From Thermoflexaceae bacterium (GTDB lineage Bacteria; Chloroflexota; Dehalococcoidia; Tepidiformales; Tepidiformaceae), in the NCBI GenBank assembly GCA_015075555.1, contig JABTUD010000002.1:62001-126000 (forward strand): DNA of 64,000 bases, written 5' to 3'. A program made the position numbers and the translations under genes. The first letter of the stretch is position 1. The number at the start of each line of letters is the position of its first letter. Below are positions 27,101-35,665 of the stretch, piece by piece. A model generated the notes under the pieces. It ran no database searches. It was given only the letters and a program-made list of their open reading frames with translations, and was not told where the DNA came from.

Positions 27101-28665
27101 GCTCTCGTGTGCACATCGGCTCCATCGACATCACCGAGTTCCCGTTCTGGTCATTCCTATTCGCCGACCTCCACCCTCACCTCATGGGGCTACCATTTCT
27201 TGGCCTGGTGCTCGCTCTCGGTGTGGCCTATGTCGCTACGTCCGTCGCCGGATTGGAGTCCCGGGCATGGGCGCTTGCTGCGGCGCTCGGGCTGGCTCTT
27301 GGGCTCGTTCGTACTGTCCACACATGGGACTTCCCAACCGCCACACTCATAGCGGCAGCGTCGATTGCGGCGGGACAGCTCCTGTCACAGGGCAGGTGGG
27401 ACCTGCGCTGGTGGCGAGCCGTCGGCCAACTGGCGCTGATGGCAGCCGTGCTCCTTGTCGCATTTTCCCCCTTCACCCGCCACTTCGAGGTATTCAACAG
27501 CGGCCTCGAACTCTCGCCTGAGACGACGAAGGCCAACCAGTACCTCGCCCATTTCGGGCTCTTCGTCGTCACAGCTCTTGCCTTCCTGGCCGTTCGCTAC
27601 CACGAAGAGCTCGCGGCTCGAAAAGGCCATCCGGGCCGCAACCCTGTGCTTGCGATGGCCGCCGGCCCGCTCGAGCTGGGCGCGCTGGCGCTCTTCGTTG
27701 CCGGGCTCACCGTCTTCACGTGGCGGTTCGGGGTCACGGTCATTGCGCTGAGCGCCCTGCTCGCCCTCTTCCTGGGGAACCTGCTCTGGCTGGAATGGCG
27801 TGCCCGCGAACGGGACCTGCCGCGCCTCCTGGCGACGGGGCTGTTCGGGCTCGCCTTCGCCATCGCCGCAGGGGTCGACGTGGTGACCGTGAAGAACGAC
27901 ATCGAGCGGATGAACACGGTCTTCAAGTTCTCCCTGCAGGCATGGCAGCTGTTGGCGGTGGCAGGGGCATACGGGGCCTGGTACGTGACCGGGTACCTCT
28001 GGGAAGCGCGGGGCTGGCGCGCAAGACCCCGGCCGGGCCGGGCGGCGGCCGCGATCCTGGCAGCGTGCGCGGGGGTGGTACTGCTGCTGGCGGCGTCGGT
28101 CTTCGTGATCGAAGGAACCCCCGCGCGCCAGCGTGCCCGCTTCGCAGACCTGCCGCGCGGGCTCGACGGGCTGGCGTACATGGATGCGGGCATCTTCGTA
28201 GAGGACCGGGGCACCCCCAACCAGGCGGACGATGTGACCATCCGGCTGGCGGACGACGAACCGCTCATCCGCTGGCTGCGAGAGAACGTGGAAGGCTCAC
28301 CGGTGATCGTCGAGGCAGTGGGGCCGCTCTACCACTGGACGGGACGCATTTCGGTGAACACCGGCCTTCCCACCGTCATCGGCTGGGACTGGCACCAGGT
28401 TCAACAGCGGTGGGACTACTCGGGCCTGGTGAACGAGCGGCGGGTCGAGACCCAGCGCTTCTTCACAGATGCCGATGCGGCCTCAGCGGAGCGCTTCCTG
28501 CGCAAGTACGCCGTGGAGTACGTCGTCGTGGGCACCGAAGAGCGCGCCTTCGGGAGCGAAGCCGGCCTGGCCAGGTTCGGCCAGATGCCCGCCCTGGAGG
28601 AGGTCTTTCGCTCCGGGGAAAACGTTATCTACCGTGTCGACCAGGCGAGGCTCGGGACGCAGTAG
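24157..28665 (+). CDS. Giant GT-C glycosyltransferase/DUF2298 membrane fusion protein
   Basis: 1502 residues with about 20 or more hydrophobic helices. The N-terminal part (about 1-650) resembles protein O-mannosyltransferase/ArnT GT-C enzymes: first helix followed by LRFHGLGWDTP, an acidic MHPDERALSF loop, and FWTMDPYVTFF. The C-terminal part (from about 780) matches DUF2298 (Chlor_Arch_YYY), with MPPYDPWFAGGTMNYYYMGWFF, FPFWSFLFADLHPHLMGLPF and a periplasmic tail (VIGWDWHQVQQRWDY). Such proteins occur in Chloroflexota and archaea and are presumed lipid-linked sugar transferases. Start is TTG 24157 after GGAGA; GTG 24187 is an alternative. Confidence 0.8.
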   Translation: MLGSARRATRVAAGRIAPRLLRWPLAFVLILLLGIALRFHGLGWDTPPGASSPLQMHPDERALSFVADRTDWPDSVGGYFDTARSPLNPYNTPDTHSYVYGTFPLFLVKGIATLAGDDPAGPGNSYDTTVQWGRAVTAALDVGTIALVIALGAYLFGVRTGLLGGLFYALAVLPTQLAHFWTMDPYVTFFGVATLLLAAMSVTAERWWARGGLTVLLGLAIGLGLASKVTAWPLALGPVLATGARIGLRDFPRLALRWRGQSREPGGYWTTDLALLCIAAVAAMLVFRVAQPYAFQGPGFLDMAINPQWRADIEGEIDRQNGNANFPPFVQFAGRTAVLWPLQNMVLFGLGPALGLAGWASLAGAAVLVFKRRELAFLLPLGLAVAVFAFQGPRFVAWMRYFAPMYPVLCLLAGWGLLALRRWSVGKTDGIRLWRNRGQVSGRHLARGATAALLLTLAGTAFWAGAFQNVYRSEHPRIQASRFIFEHIPAGAAITTEVWDDTLPYPVPGYTWGNYRIVELDLYETDSVAKVEKLVRGVPGTNRVGLDGADYVSISSNRVRDSVPRLERKYPATIRYYELLDSGELGFDLVATFQVWPSLFGWSIDDSGAEESFTVYDHPEVRIYRKSDRWDPDRAIALLGEAHPERAVDLLPRQGRTNGLRLSPEQARVQQSGGTFSEVFDPNGRTSSIPWLWWLLWLEMVAFAALPWVSWLLRALPDRGYGLSKLLGFAAVALSTWLLVAWDAARFSGELVWAVYAGVLAAGLALAVLRRQTLLAEARRQWPTWLAMEALFLLAFFGFLALRCWNPDLWHHPQGGEKPMELAYLTAVARSTEMPPYDPWFAGGTMNYYYMGWFFLATPMRALRIVPEVAFNLGLPTFAAMAASVTASTVYNLAALTRNRARAARGHGRTGAIAAGFLGAVLLVAIGNLDGAHQLIERLQGVNRWTAFEGTPVLGGATGLIGGAWESLVHGTELAPFDWWRSSRVHIGSIDITEFPFWSFLFADLHPHLMGLPFLGLVLALGVAYVATSVAGLESRAWALAAALGLALGLVRTVHTWDFPTATLIAAASIAAGQLLSQGRWDLRWWRAVGQLALMAAVLLVAFSPFTRHFEVFNSGLELSPETTKANQYLAHFGLFVVTALAFLAVRYHEELAARKGHPGRNPVLAMAAGPLELGALALFVAGLTVFTWRFGVTVIALSALLALFLGNLLWLEWRARERDLPRLLATGLFGLAFAIAAGVDVVTVKNDIERMNTVFKFSLQAWQLLAVAGAYGAWYVTGYLWEARGWRARPRPGRAAAAILAACAGVVLLLAASVFVIEGTPARQRARFADLPRGLDGLAYMDAGIFVEDRGTPNQADDVTIRLADDEPLIRWLRENVEGSPVIVEAVGPLYHWTGRISVNTGLPTVIGWDWHQVQQRWDYSGLVNERRVETQRFFTDADAASAERFLRKYAVEYVVVGTEERAFGSEAGLARFGQMPALEEVFRSGENVIYRVDQARLGTQ

Positions 28666-28691
28666 CGGTATCCGCGCCTTCAACGAACGAG

Positions 28692-28697
28692 TAGTAT
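28692..28697 (+). promoter_or_regulatory. -10 box TAGTAT before the eCIS-cargo-like gene
   Basis: TAGTAT ends 11 nt before the GTG at 28709. No Shine-Dalgarno sequence lies between, so the transcript is probably leaderless or nearly so. Confidence 0.5.
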
Positions 28698-28708
28698 CCG
28701 GGCGGACG

Positions 28709-29875
28709 GTGATCGCCGTGAGCAGACAACCCCGGCAGCGTTCCTTGCTTGTCTCCGACCGTAGTCACTGGTCGCCGGGGGGCAGTTCCGGGGTTCACAG
28801 GTCAACCGAGGGCGCACGGGGCGGCGGCGCCCATGAACCGGTTGGGCGAATGCAGGCGCTGCAGCGGGCCCTGGGCAACGCCACGGTGTCGCGCATGGTG
28901 GTCCAGCGCGACCCGGTTCCCGCTGCAACCACCTACGAACCGGCCAGGGACACCTCCAGCTACGTCGAACTCGTCCGTGCACTCGAAGCCCGCTTCCCCG
29001 GCCAGGCGCCCCGGCAGGTGCTGGCGATGCTCCGCCAGGTCTACTACGGGATGCCATGGAGCGTTGACCCAACAGAGCAGTGGCAGGAGGTGCTGCCCGC
29101 CAGCCCGGCCCCGGGCGACCCAAGGCGCCGGGCGGGTTCTGGTCGCGGCTCGCTATTCGACGCGCTCCGCCGAAGCCAGGAATCGATCCCCGGGCTGGAC
29201 ATCGCCCACGTCTTCGCCGGCCTGGAGGCGCTGCTGAATCCGACTTCGACCGTCGAAATCGAGGTGCCCGGGCCCAACGTGGTCGTGCAGATGCCAAACA
29301 CCGAGTTCGCGACCTGGGGCGGCGACCTGGGGTCGGCGGCTGGCCAGGCCCTGGCCGACCCGGACATCGGCGCCACCCAACGAAGCGACCGCGAGTACTT
29401 CCAGGACAAGGCCTCGCCAGACGACCTCGAAGGCAACATCGATGCTTTCGGCATCATCCGGGGCGCGGGAGGGCGCCAGGGCCTCAGGAGGTCCCTTGGA
29501 ATGGACCGGACCCCGCCGGGGTCCGCGACGCCCGTGTCGCAGATCCTGGCGCAGTACTACGGCGAGGGCCCTTCCCGGCTCGCTTCGGCGCGAACAACGC
29601 GCTACCGGGACTTCGTTTCCGTGCTCGGCGGCCGGGTGGAGGGAAACCTGATCGCCAACCGGGAAGAGCTCGTCCTGGCGATTGCGCCCCGGGTGGGCTC
29701 GTTCGCACGGATCTGGTACTGGAAAGAGTACAAGCGTGTGCATGGCGCCGCCCAGACGGCGGCCGCCTTTGCGCTCAACGACCCCACGATCACCGTCCGG
29801 GCCACGTTGCGGTCCCAGGTCATGGTCCGCTTCTTCCTCCAGTGGGTGGAGCAGCGCATGGCGAGCGGCGGATAG
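28709..29875 (+). CDS. Protein with an eCIS-cargo-like N terminus, unknown function
   Basis: 388 residues from GTG 28709. A disordered, Ser/Gly/Arg-rich N terminus leads to LQRALGNATVSRMVVQRD (residues 51-68). This resembles the LQRxxGNxxVxxLxQR motif found at the N terminus of many proteins linked to extracellular contractile injection systems and DUF4157 proteins. The rest is a mixed alpha/beta region with GLDIAHVFAGLEALL, EFATWGGDLGSAAGQALADP and a C-terminal helical part. I see no HExxH or other catalytic signature. No injection-system genes are nearby. It sits between the DUF2298 gene and ffh. Confidence 0.55.
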   Translation: MIAVSRQPRQRSLLVSDRSHWSPGGSSGVHRSTEGARGGGAHEPVGRMQALQRALGNATVSRMVVQRDPVPAATTYEPARDTSSYVELVRALEARFPGQAPRQVLAMLRQVYYGMPWSVDPTEQWQEVLPASPAPGDPRRRAGSGRGSLFDALRRSQESIPGLDIAHVFAGLEALLNPTSTVEIEVPGPNVVVQMPNTEFATWGGDLGSAAGQALADPDIGATQRSDREYFQDKASPDDLEGNIDAFGIIRGAGGRQGLRRSLGMDRTPPGSATPVSQILAQYYGEGPSRLASARTTRYRDFVSVLGGRVEGNLIANREELVLAIAPRVGSFARIWYWKEYKRVHGAAQTAAAFALNDPTITVRATLRSQVMVRFFLQWVEQRMASGG

Positions 29876-29896
29876 CCCCACACGGCCGGGGGCCAG

Positions 29897-29902
29897 TAGA
29901 CT
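29897..29902 (+). promoter_or_regulatory. -10 box TAGACT, leaderless start of ffh
   Basis: TAGACT ends 6 nt before the ATG at 29909. No ribosome binding site is present. Confidence 0.6.
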
Positions 29903-29908
29903 CTGGGT

Positions 29909-31234
<1,326 letters not shown>

Positions 31235-31327
31235 GCGCGCGAAACCGGCGCGTATCGAGGTAATGCGCTAGCATTGCAGCAATACAGTGATTGAAATGCC
31301 CGCCACCCGGGCTTCAAGGGAGTGCAG

Positions 31328-31597
31328 ATGATTCGGATTCGACTGCGGCGCGTAGGCAAGAAGCGGCAACCGTACTACCGCCTGGTGGTGGCCCAGAAGG
31401 AAGCCAAGCGCGACGGCGCCTTCCTCGAGACCCTCGGTTCTTACGACCCGCACGCCAACCCGCCGGCGATTCAGCTCGATGAGGCGAAGGCGCGCGAGTG
31501 GCTGACACGGGGAGCCCAGCCGTCGGAGGCCGCGGAGAAGATCCTCCGCAAGGCAGGGATCGTTCCCCTGGCCCCGGCCGCCGCGAAGGAAGCCTGA
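31328..31597 (+). CDS. rpsP: Ribosomal protein bS16
   Basis: 89 residues. IRIRLRRVGKKRQPYYRLVVA and a GSYDP segment are diagnostic of bS16. An in-frame GTG at 31322 exists, but AAGGGAG is 5 nt before the ATG at 31328, and MIRIRLRR is the usual N terminus. A TAGCAT -10 candidate sits at 31269-31274. The next gene starts 2 nt after its stop. Confidence 0.96.
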   Translation: MIRIRLRRVGKKRQPYYRLVVAQKEAKRDGAFLETLGSYDPHANPPAIQLDEAKAREWLTRGAQPSEAAEKILRKAGIVPLAPAAAKEA

Positions 31598-31599
31598 CC

Positions 31600-31842
31600 G
31601 TGGCATCGATGATGGCCGGCGTGGTTGAGTACGTCGCGAAGGGCCTCGTCGACAACACGGATGCAGTCAGCGTGACCGAGCGGGATGACGGCGGGCGCGT
31701 GGTGGTCCGGCTCGATGTGGCCGAAGACGACTGGGGCAAGGTCATTGGCAAGGGCGGCCGTATTGCTGCGGCGATGCGCTCACTGCTGAAAGTGGCCGCC
31801 GTCCAGGAAGACGTGCGCGCCTCGCTGGAGATCGGCGACTGA
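31600..31842 (+). CDS. khpA: KH-domain RNA-binding protein
   Basis: 80 residues, the length of KhpA/YlqC proteins. The GKGG of WGKVIGKGGRIAAAMR is the GxxG loop of a single KH domain. The predicted role is RNA binding in ribosome assembly or translation control. GTG 31600 is taken as start (AAGGA about 9 nt before); ATGs at 31609 and 31612 are alternatives. Its TGA is shared with the proposed CTG start of rimM (CTGA overlap). Confidence 0.9.
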   Translation: MASMMAGVVEYVAKGLVDNTDAVSVTERDDGGRVVVRLDVAEDDWGKVIGKGGRIAAAMRSLLKVAAVQEDVRASLEIGD

Positions 31843-32444
31843 CAGGGGACGAGAACCCCGCACCGGGTGACGCAGGAAATGGAGCGCCCCGAAGGCGCTC
31901 GCGGGCGCCCCGTCGTCCAAAGCAGGTTTTCGCGGAACCCAGGGAGGGATTCACTGCCCTCGGCGCGGTAGCCCGCGCGCACGGCATTGCCGGCGAGGTC
32001 CGCGCCACGGCCTTCAACCCGGGTGCGCCGAACATGCAGCGCGGCCGCCGGGTCTACATCAACGGTCAGCGCTACACGATCCTCCGCGCACGGCCCGACC
32101 AGGACTCATGGCTCCTCCAGCTCGCGGGGGTCGAGAACCGCAACCTCGCCGATGAGCTTGCCGGCGCCCTGATTGAAGCGGCAGATGCCGACGTGCGCCG
32201 CGATGACTCCGACTCCTATTTCCTCCACGAACTCGTCGGACTGCGCGTTGTCACCGATGATGGCCGCGACGCCGGGACAATCGTGGAAGTGCTTCAGACC
32301 GGGGCCAACGACGTCTACGTTGCCGCTGGCCCCCTTGGCGAGGTGCTCATCCCGGCGATTGGCGATGTGGTCGAAGAGATCGACATCAGCGCCGGCGTCA
32401 TGCGCATTACACCTTTGGCGGGCATGCTGGACGAATCGCAATAA
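31839..32444 (+). CDS. rimM: Ribosome maturation factor RimM, non-canonical CTG start
   Basis: The conserved RimM N-terminal domain (FTALGAVARAHGIAGEVRATAF) is encoded upstream of the first ATG (32034), so that ATG cannot be the true start. The frame is open upstream, but there is no ATG, GTG or TTG in it. The best candidate is CTG 31839, which overlaps the khpA TGA (CTGA) and has GGAG 9 nt upstream. This gives 201 residues with a 37-residue basic/Pro-rich extension, then the RimM domain and a PRC barrel (SYFLHELVGLRVVTDDG, EVLIPAI). RimM aids 30S maturation through uS19. The usual next genes trmD and rplS are absent. Confidence 0.8.
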   Translation: MTGDENPAPGDAGNGAPRRRSRAPRRPKQVFAEPREGFTALGAVARAHGIAGEVRATAFNPGAPNMQRGRRVYINGQRYTILRARPDQDSWLLQLAGVENRNLADELAGALIEAADADVRRDDSDSYFLHELVGLRVVTDDGRDAGTIVEVLQTGANDVYVAAGPLGEVLIPAIGDVVEEIDISAGVMRITPLAGMLDESQ

Positions 32445-32561
32445 TCCATTGAAACCCTCTATAGGTCCGACTACACTGGCCGCGGTGCCGGTGGCGGGAT
32501 GGGGAACGAGGGGAGCCCAAGGCCGGCAGCCGGACAAAACCTGGTCGAGAGGGGTTCCTAC

Positions 32562-32732
32562 ATGTCCAAGGCCGAAGCGCTACAGGTGGTGGGGGAATGC
32601 GTCCACCACTGGATTCTTGAATCGCCGAGAGGCGAGCTGACGCCAGGACGATGTAAGAAATGCGGGAAGGAAAAGGAGTTCACAGGGGAGACCAGCTACC
32701 GGATTGGCCGGGGCTCTGCACACCGGAGCTAA
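32562..32732 (+). CDS. 56-residue zinc-binding miniprotein
   Basis: The peptide starting MSKAEALQVVGECVHHWILES contains Cys-x-HH and then GRCKKCG, a likely Cys/His zinc site. It is highly charged and probably binds nucleic acid or protein; the family is unknown to me. GAGAGGGG lies about 9 nt before the ATG, and a TACACT -10 is at 32472-32477. The frame extends upstream to 32499, but the ribosome binding site supports 32562. A strong hairpin terminator follows. Confidence 0.65.
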   Translation: MSKAEALQVVGECVHHWILESPRGELTPGRCKKCGKEKEFTGETSYRIGRGSAHRS

Positions 32733-32764
32733 CACCGGCGCCAAAGCAGCAACATTGACTCTCG

Positions 32765-32804
32765 TTCGGGCCGCTCCATACGATGGAAGCGGCCCGAATC
32801 GTTT
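32765..32804 (+). terminator. Rho-independent terminator
   Basis: TTCGGGCCGCTCCAT (32765-32779) pairs with ATGGAAGCGGCCCGAA (32783-32798), with one bulged A and a 3-nt loop, followed by TCGTTT. It ends the small zinc-protein transcript just before tRNA-Ala. Confidence 0.75.
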
Positions 32805-32806
32805 GT

Positions 32807-32882
32807 GGGGACATAGCTCAGTTGGGAGAGCGCAGCGTTCGCACTGCTGAGGTCGGGGGTTCGAATCCCCCTGTCTCCACCA
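32807..32882 (+). tRNA. tRNA-Ala (anticodon CGC)
   Basis: A full cloverleaf of 76 nt including an encoded CCA. The acceptor arm GGGGACA/TGTCTCC contains the G3:U70 wobble pair, the alanine identity element. The D arm is GCTC/GAGC, the anticodon stem CAGCG/TGCTG encloses TTCGCAC, giving anticodon CGC for GCG codons. The T arm is GGGGG-TTCGAAT-CCCCC. It is transcribed with the same orientation as its neighbours. Confidence 0.96.
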
Positions 32883-33082
32883 GACCACCATCCGGGCTGC
32901 CAGCAGACCTCCTCATCGCCTCCACCGAAGCCCTCTGCGCTTCGGGAAGGCTTGACCGATCGGACGGGCCCATCTCCGCAGCCCTGTTTCCGCCCTCCTG
33001 TCCCGTGTAGCATGGTCCGCGCGGCGCCTCCCGGTAGGGTGCTTGGCCCAATTCTCCGGGAGCGGCCCCGCGAGACGATTGC

Positions 33083-34633
33083 ATGACATCACCCCGGCCG
33101 GTCGATTCGCTCCTCCGTGAGCTGCCCGGAGCCAGCCTGGTCTCTGGCAGCCCCGCCACTCCCATCAGCAGCATCGAGCACGACTCCCGGCGGGTGCAGC
33201 CGGGTTCGCTCTTCGTTGCCATACCGGGTTTCAATGTCGATGGTCACACCTTCCTGCCGTCAGTCGTGGCAGCCGGGGCAAGCGCCATCGTCGTGCAACG
33301 CGACCGGGCGGCTGCCTGGCAGACCCTCCCCCCCGGACCGGCGGTAATCGCTGTGGATAACACGCGAGCGGCCCTCGCGGCCGCCGCCGCATGGTTCCAT
33401 GGCCACCCCGGACGTGAACTGACCGTCATTGGCATCACCGGTACCGACGGCAAGACCACCACGTCGCACCTACTCTCGAGCGTGCTCGAGGCCACAGGAG
33501 CCCGGGTGGGCCGCCTGGGAACGGTCGACGTTCGCATCGCCGGTGAGGAGGACAGCGCCACCGAGCGCATGACGACCCCGGAAGCGACCGAAGTCCAACG
33601 GCTCCTTCGGAGGATGGCCGGCGCCGGCTGCCGGTACGCAATCGTGGAATCGACCAGTCACGGCCTTGCCCTCCATCGGCTCGACCACGTGGAGTACGAC
33701 GTGGCCGTGTTCACCAACATCACCGGTGACCATCTGGACTTCCATGAGACCTTTGAGGCCTACCGGGAGGCCAAGGGCCGCCTCTTTGCAGCGCTCGATA
33801 TTGCCGCCCCGAAAAAGGCGCCGAGGGCGGCCGTGGTCAATGCCGACGACCCCTCTGCCAACTTCATGCTCGAGCGCACCCATGCGCGACCCATCCGGTA
33901 TGGTCTGGAATCGCGCGAAGCGGAGGTCCGGGCGACAGACCTGCACCTCCGTGCTGACGGGAGCAATTTCGAGCTCGTCACGTCTTCCGGCTCGGCCCGC
34001 ACGAGCATCAGGCTGCCGGCGGTCTTCAACGTCTCGAATGCGCTGGCGGCGGCAGCAGCGGGTTACGCCCTGGGTATGGAAACGGCCGCGATCGCGCGTG
34101 GCCTGGCTTCCTGCCCCGGCGTGCCCGGTCGCATGGAGCGCATCGAGGCAGGGCAGCCCTTCGACGTCGTTGTCGACTACGCCCACACCGGTGATGCGGT
34201 GCGCAAGGTTCTCGCGGTTCTGCGCGCCGTTGCCAGGGGGAGGGTGATCATCGTGATCGGCGCCGCCGGCGAGCGCGATCCTGGCAGGCGATTCGGAGTC
34301 GGCCGGGCCGCAGCAGAGGGGGCCGATTTCGCCGTATTCACCAACGAGGACCCCCGCAGCGAAGACCCGGCCGCCATCGTGCGCGAGATCGGGCGTCACG
34401 CCGAAGGCGCCGGGCGCGTGCGCGGGCGCGACTTCATCGAAGTGGAAGACCGGCGCGACGCTATCGCCGAGGCGTTCCGGCGCGCACAGGGCAATGACCT
34501 GGTGCTCGTCGCGGGCAAGGGCCACGAGAAATCGATTGTCTACGCCGGGGGGCCCCTGCCGTGGGACGACCGGGACGTAGCCCGCGAAGAGCTGGCTCGC
34601 CTGGGCTACCAGGCTGGCGCCGCAACCTCCTGA
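33083..34633 (+). CDS. murE: UDP-N-acetylmuramyl-tripeptide synthetase
   Basis: 516 residues. It adds the third amino acid to UDP-MurNAc-L-Ala-D-Glu. ATP loop GITGTDGKTTT (residues 117-127), TNITGDHLDFH, the probably carbamylated Lys231 in YREAKGRLF, and DYAHTGDAVRKVL. The substrate-specificity loop reads NEDPR (421-425). The meso-DAP type is DNPR, so the residue added is uncertain; L-ornithine, known in some Chloroflexota, is possible. It stands apart from other mur genes. A TAGGGT or TAGCAT -10 upstream would leave a leader of roughly 45-70 nt. Confidence 0.92.
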   Translation: MTSPRPVDSLLRELPGASLVSGSPATPISSIEHDSRRVQPGSLFVAIPGFNVDGHTFLPSVVAAGASAIVVQRDRAAAWQTLPPGPAVIAVDNTRAALAAAAAWFHGHPGRELTVIGITGTDGKTTTSHLLSSVLEATGARVGRLGTVDVRIAGEEDSATERMTTPEATEVQRLLRRMAGAGCRYAIVESTSHGLALHRLDHVEYDVAVFTNITGDHLDFHETFEAYREAKGRLFAALDIAAPKKAPRAAVVNADDPSANFMLERTHARPIRYGLESREAEVRATDLHLRADGSNFELVTSSGSARTSIRLPAVFNVSNALAAAAAGYALGMETAAIARGLASCPGVPGRMERIEAGQPFDVVVDYAHTGDAVRKVLAVLRAVARGRVIIVIGAAGERDPGRRFGVGRAAAEGADFAVFTNEDPRSEDPAAIVREIGRHAEGAGRVRGRDFIEVEDRRDAIAEAFRRAQGNDLVLVAGKGHEKSIVYAGGPLPWDDRDVAREELARLGYQAGAATS

Positions 34634-34645
34634 GCTGCGCCATGG

Positions 34646-34651
34646 TAGACT
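34646..34651 (+). promoter_or_regulatory. -10 box TAGACT before an MBL-fold gene
   Basis: TAGACT ends 10 nt before the ATG at 34662 with no ribosome binding site between; a leaderless start is likely. Confidence 0.55.
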
Positions 34652-34661
34652 CCGGCCCGCA

Positions 34662-35585
34662 ATGAACACTCACCACATCAAGGGCTGGGACACCAAACTC
34701 CACGAGCTGGCCGATGGCGTGTTCGCCTACACGCAGGCCACCGGGGCTTTCTGCATCGCCAACGCTGGCTTCGTCGCCGGCGACGGCGAAGGCGTGGCAA
34801 TCGATGCCCTCTTCGCTCCTCGCATGACTGAGGCATTTCAGAAGGCCATCGGCAGGGTCTCGCGAGTGAAGGTGCGGCGGCTCATCAACACCCACCACCA
34901 CGTGGACCACACCCTGGGCAACTTCCTGTTTCCAAAGGCGACGATCATCGCCCAGGAGCAGGCGCGCGAGGTCATCATCCGCACCGGCTTCCCGAAGGAG
35001 ACTCTGCTGGCGATGGCGCCGTGGTTCAAGAAGGACCTCAAGGGGAAGATCAAGGTCCGGCCCCCGGACGTCACCTTCAAAGATAAGCTCACCCTCTACA
35101 CCGGCGGCCGGCGGCTCGACCTGACGCATGTTGGCCCGGCGCACACCGTAGGGGACACACTGGTGCATCTCGCTGCCGACAGGGTGCTTTTCGCGGGAGA
35201 CGTCTGCTTCTTCTACGTGACGCCACTCGCCTTCGAAGGCAACATCGCCGGCTGGATACGCGCCCTCCAGGCCATTGAGGATATGGACAACGTCGAGACG
35301 ATCGTCCCGGGCCATGGGCCCCTGGGCACCAAGGAGCAGGTCCGTGAAGTGCGAACCTACTTCGAGATCATCACGCGCGAGGCGCACCGGCGTTTCGAAG
35401 CCGGGATGACCGAGGACGCGGCCGCTCGTGACATCGCCATTGGCGAGTACGCCCGCTGGGGCGAAGCGGAACGCCTGTTGCCGAACGTCTACCGTCTCTT
35501 TGCCCAGTTCCGGGGGGACCCGAATGGACCGATCGACGTCGTCCGGGCATTCGCGGGAATGGCAAACCTGGCCATCAGGCAGTAG
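34662..35585 (+). CDS. Metallo-beta-lactamase-fold hydrolase (SoxH/glyoxalase II-like)
   Basis: 307 residues. The metal-binding THHHVDH is at residues 77-83 (His78, His80, Asp82, His83), with further ligands in VGPAHTVGDT, FAGDVCF and VPGHGPLG. A C-terminal helical extension follows. The fold binds two metal ions and hydrolyses thioesters, lactams or phosphoesters; the substrate is unknown. It has its own leaderless -10 element. Confidence 0.85.
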   Translation: MNTHHIKGWDTKLHELADGVFAYTQATGAFCIANAGFVAGDGEGVAIDALFAPRMTEAFQKAIGRVSRVKVRRLINTHHHVDHTLGNFLFPKATIIAQEQAREVIIRTGFPKETLLAMAPWFKKDLKGKIKVRPPDVTFKDKLTLYTGGRRLDLTHVGPAHTVGDTLVHLAADRVLFAGDVCFFYVTPLAFEGNIAGWIRALQAIEDMDNVETIVPGHGPLGTKEQVREVRTYFEIITREAHRRFEAGMTEDAAARDIAIGEYARWGEAERLLPNVYRLFAQFRGDPNGPIDVVRAFAGMANLAIRQ

Positions 35586-35652
35586 CCGGCCGCGCCCCTG
35601 GGCGCAGCGGCGGGCGGCAGCGTCCTTGCCCGGGCCCGGCGCCTGCTTCTGC

Positions 35653-35658
35653 TAAGCT
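35653..35658 (+). promoter_or_regulatory. -10 box TAAGCT, leaderless SCO1664-type gene
   Basis: TAAGCT ends 7 nt before the ATG at 35666. Confidence 0.5.
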
Positions 35659-35665
35659 CCAGAGC

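Noticed and set aside
32034-32444. rimM starting at ATG 32034
   Set aside because: This would remove the conserved N-terminal RimM motif encoded immediately upstream in the same frame.
35592-35610. GC-rich hairpin after the MBL gene as a terminator
   Set aside because: No T-tract follows, and such hairpins are expected by chance at this GC content.
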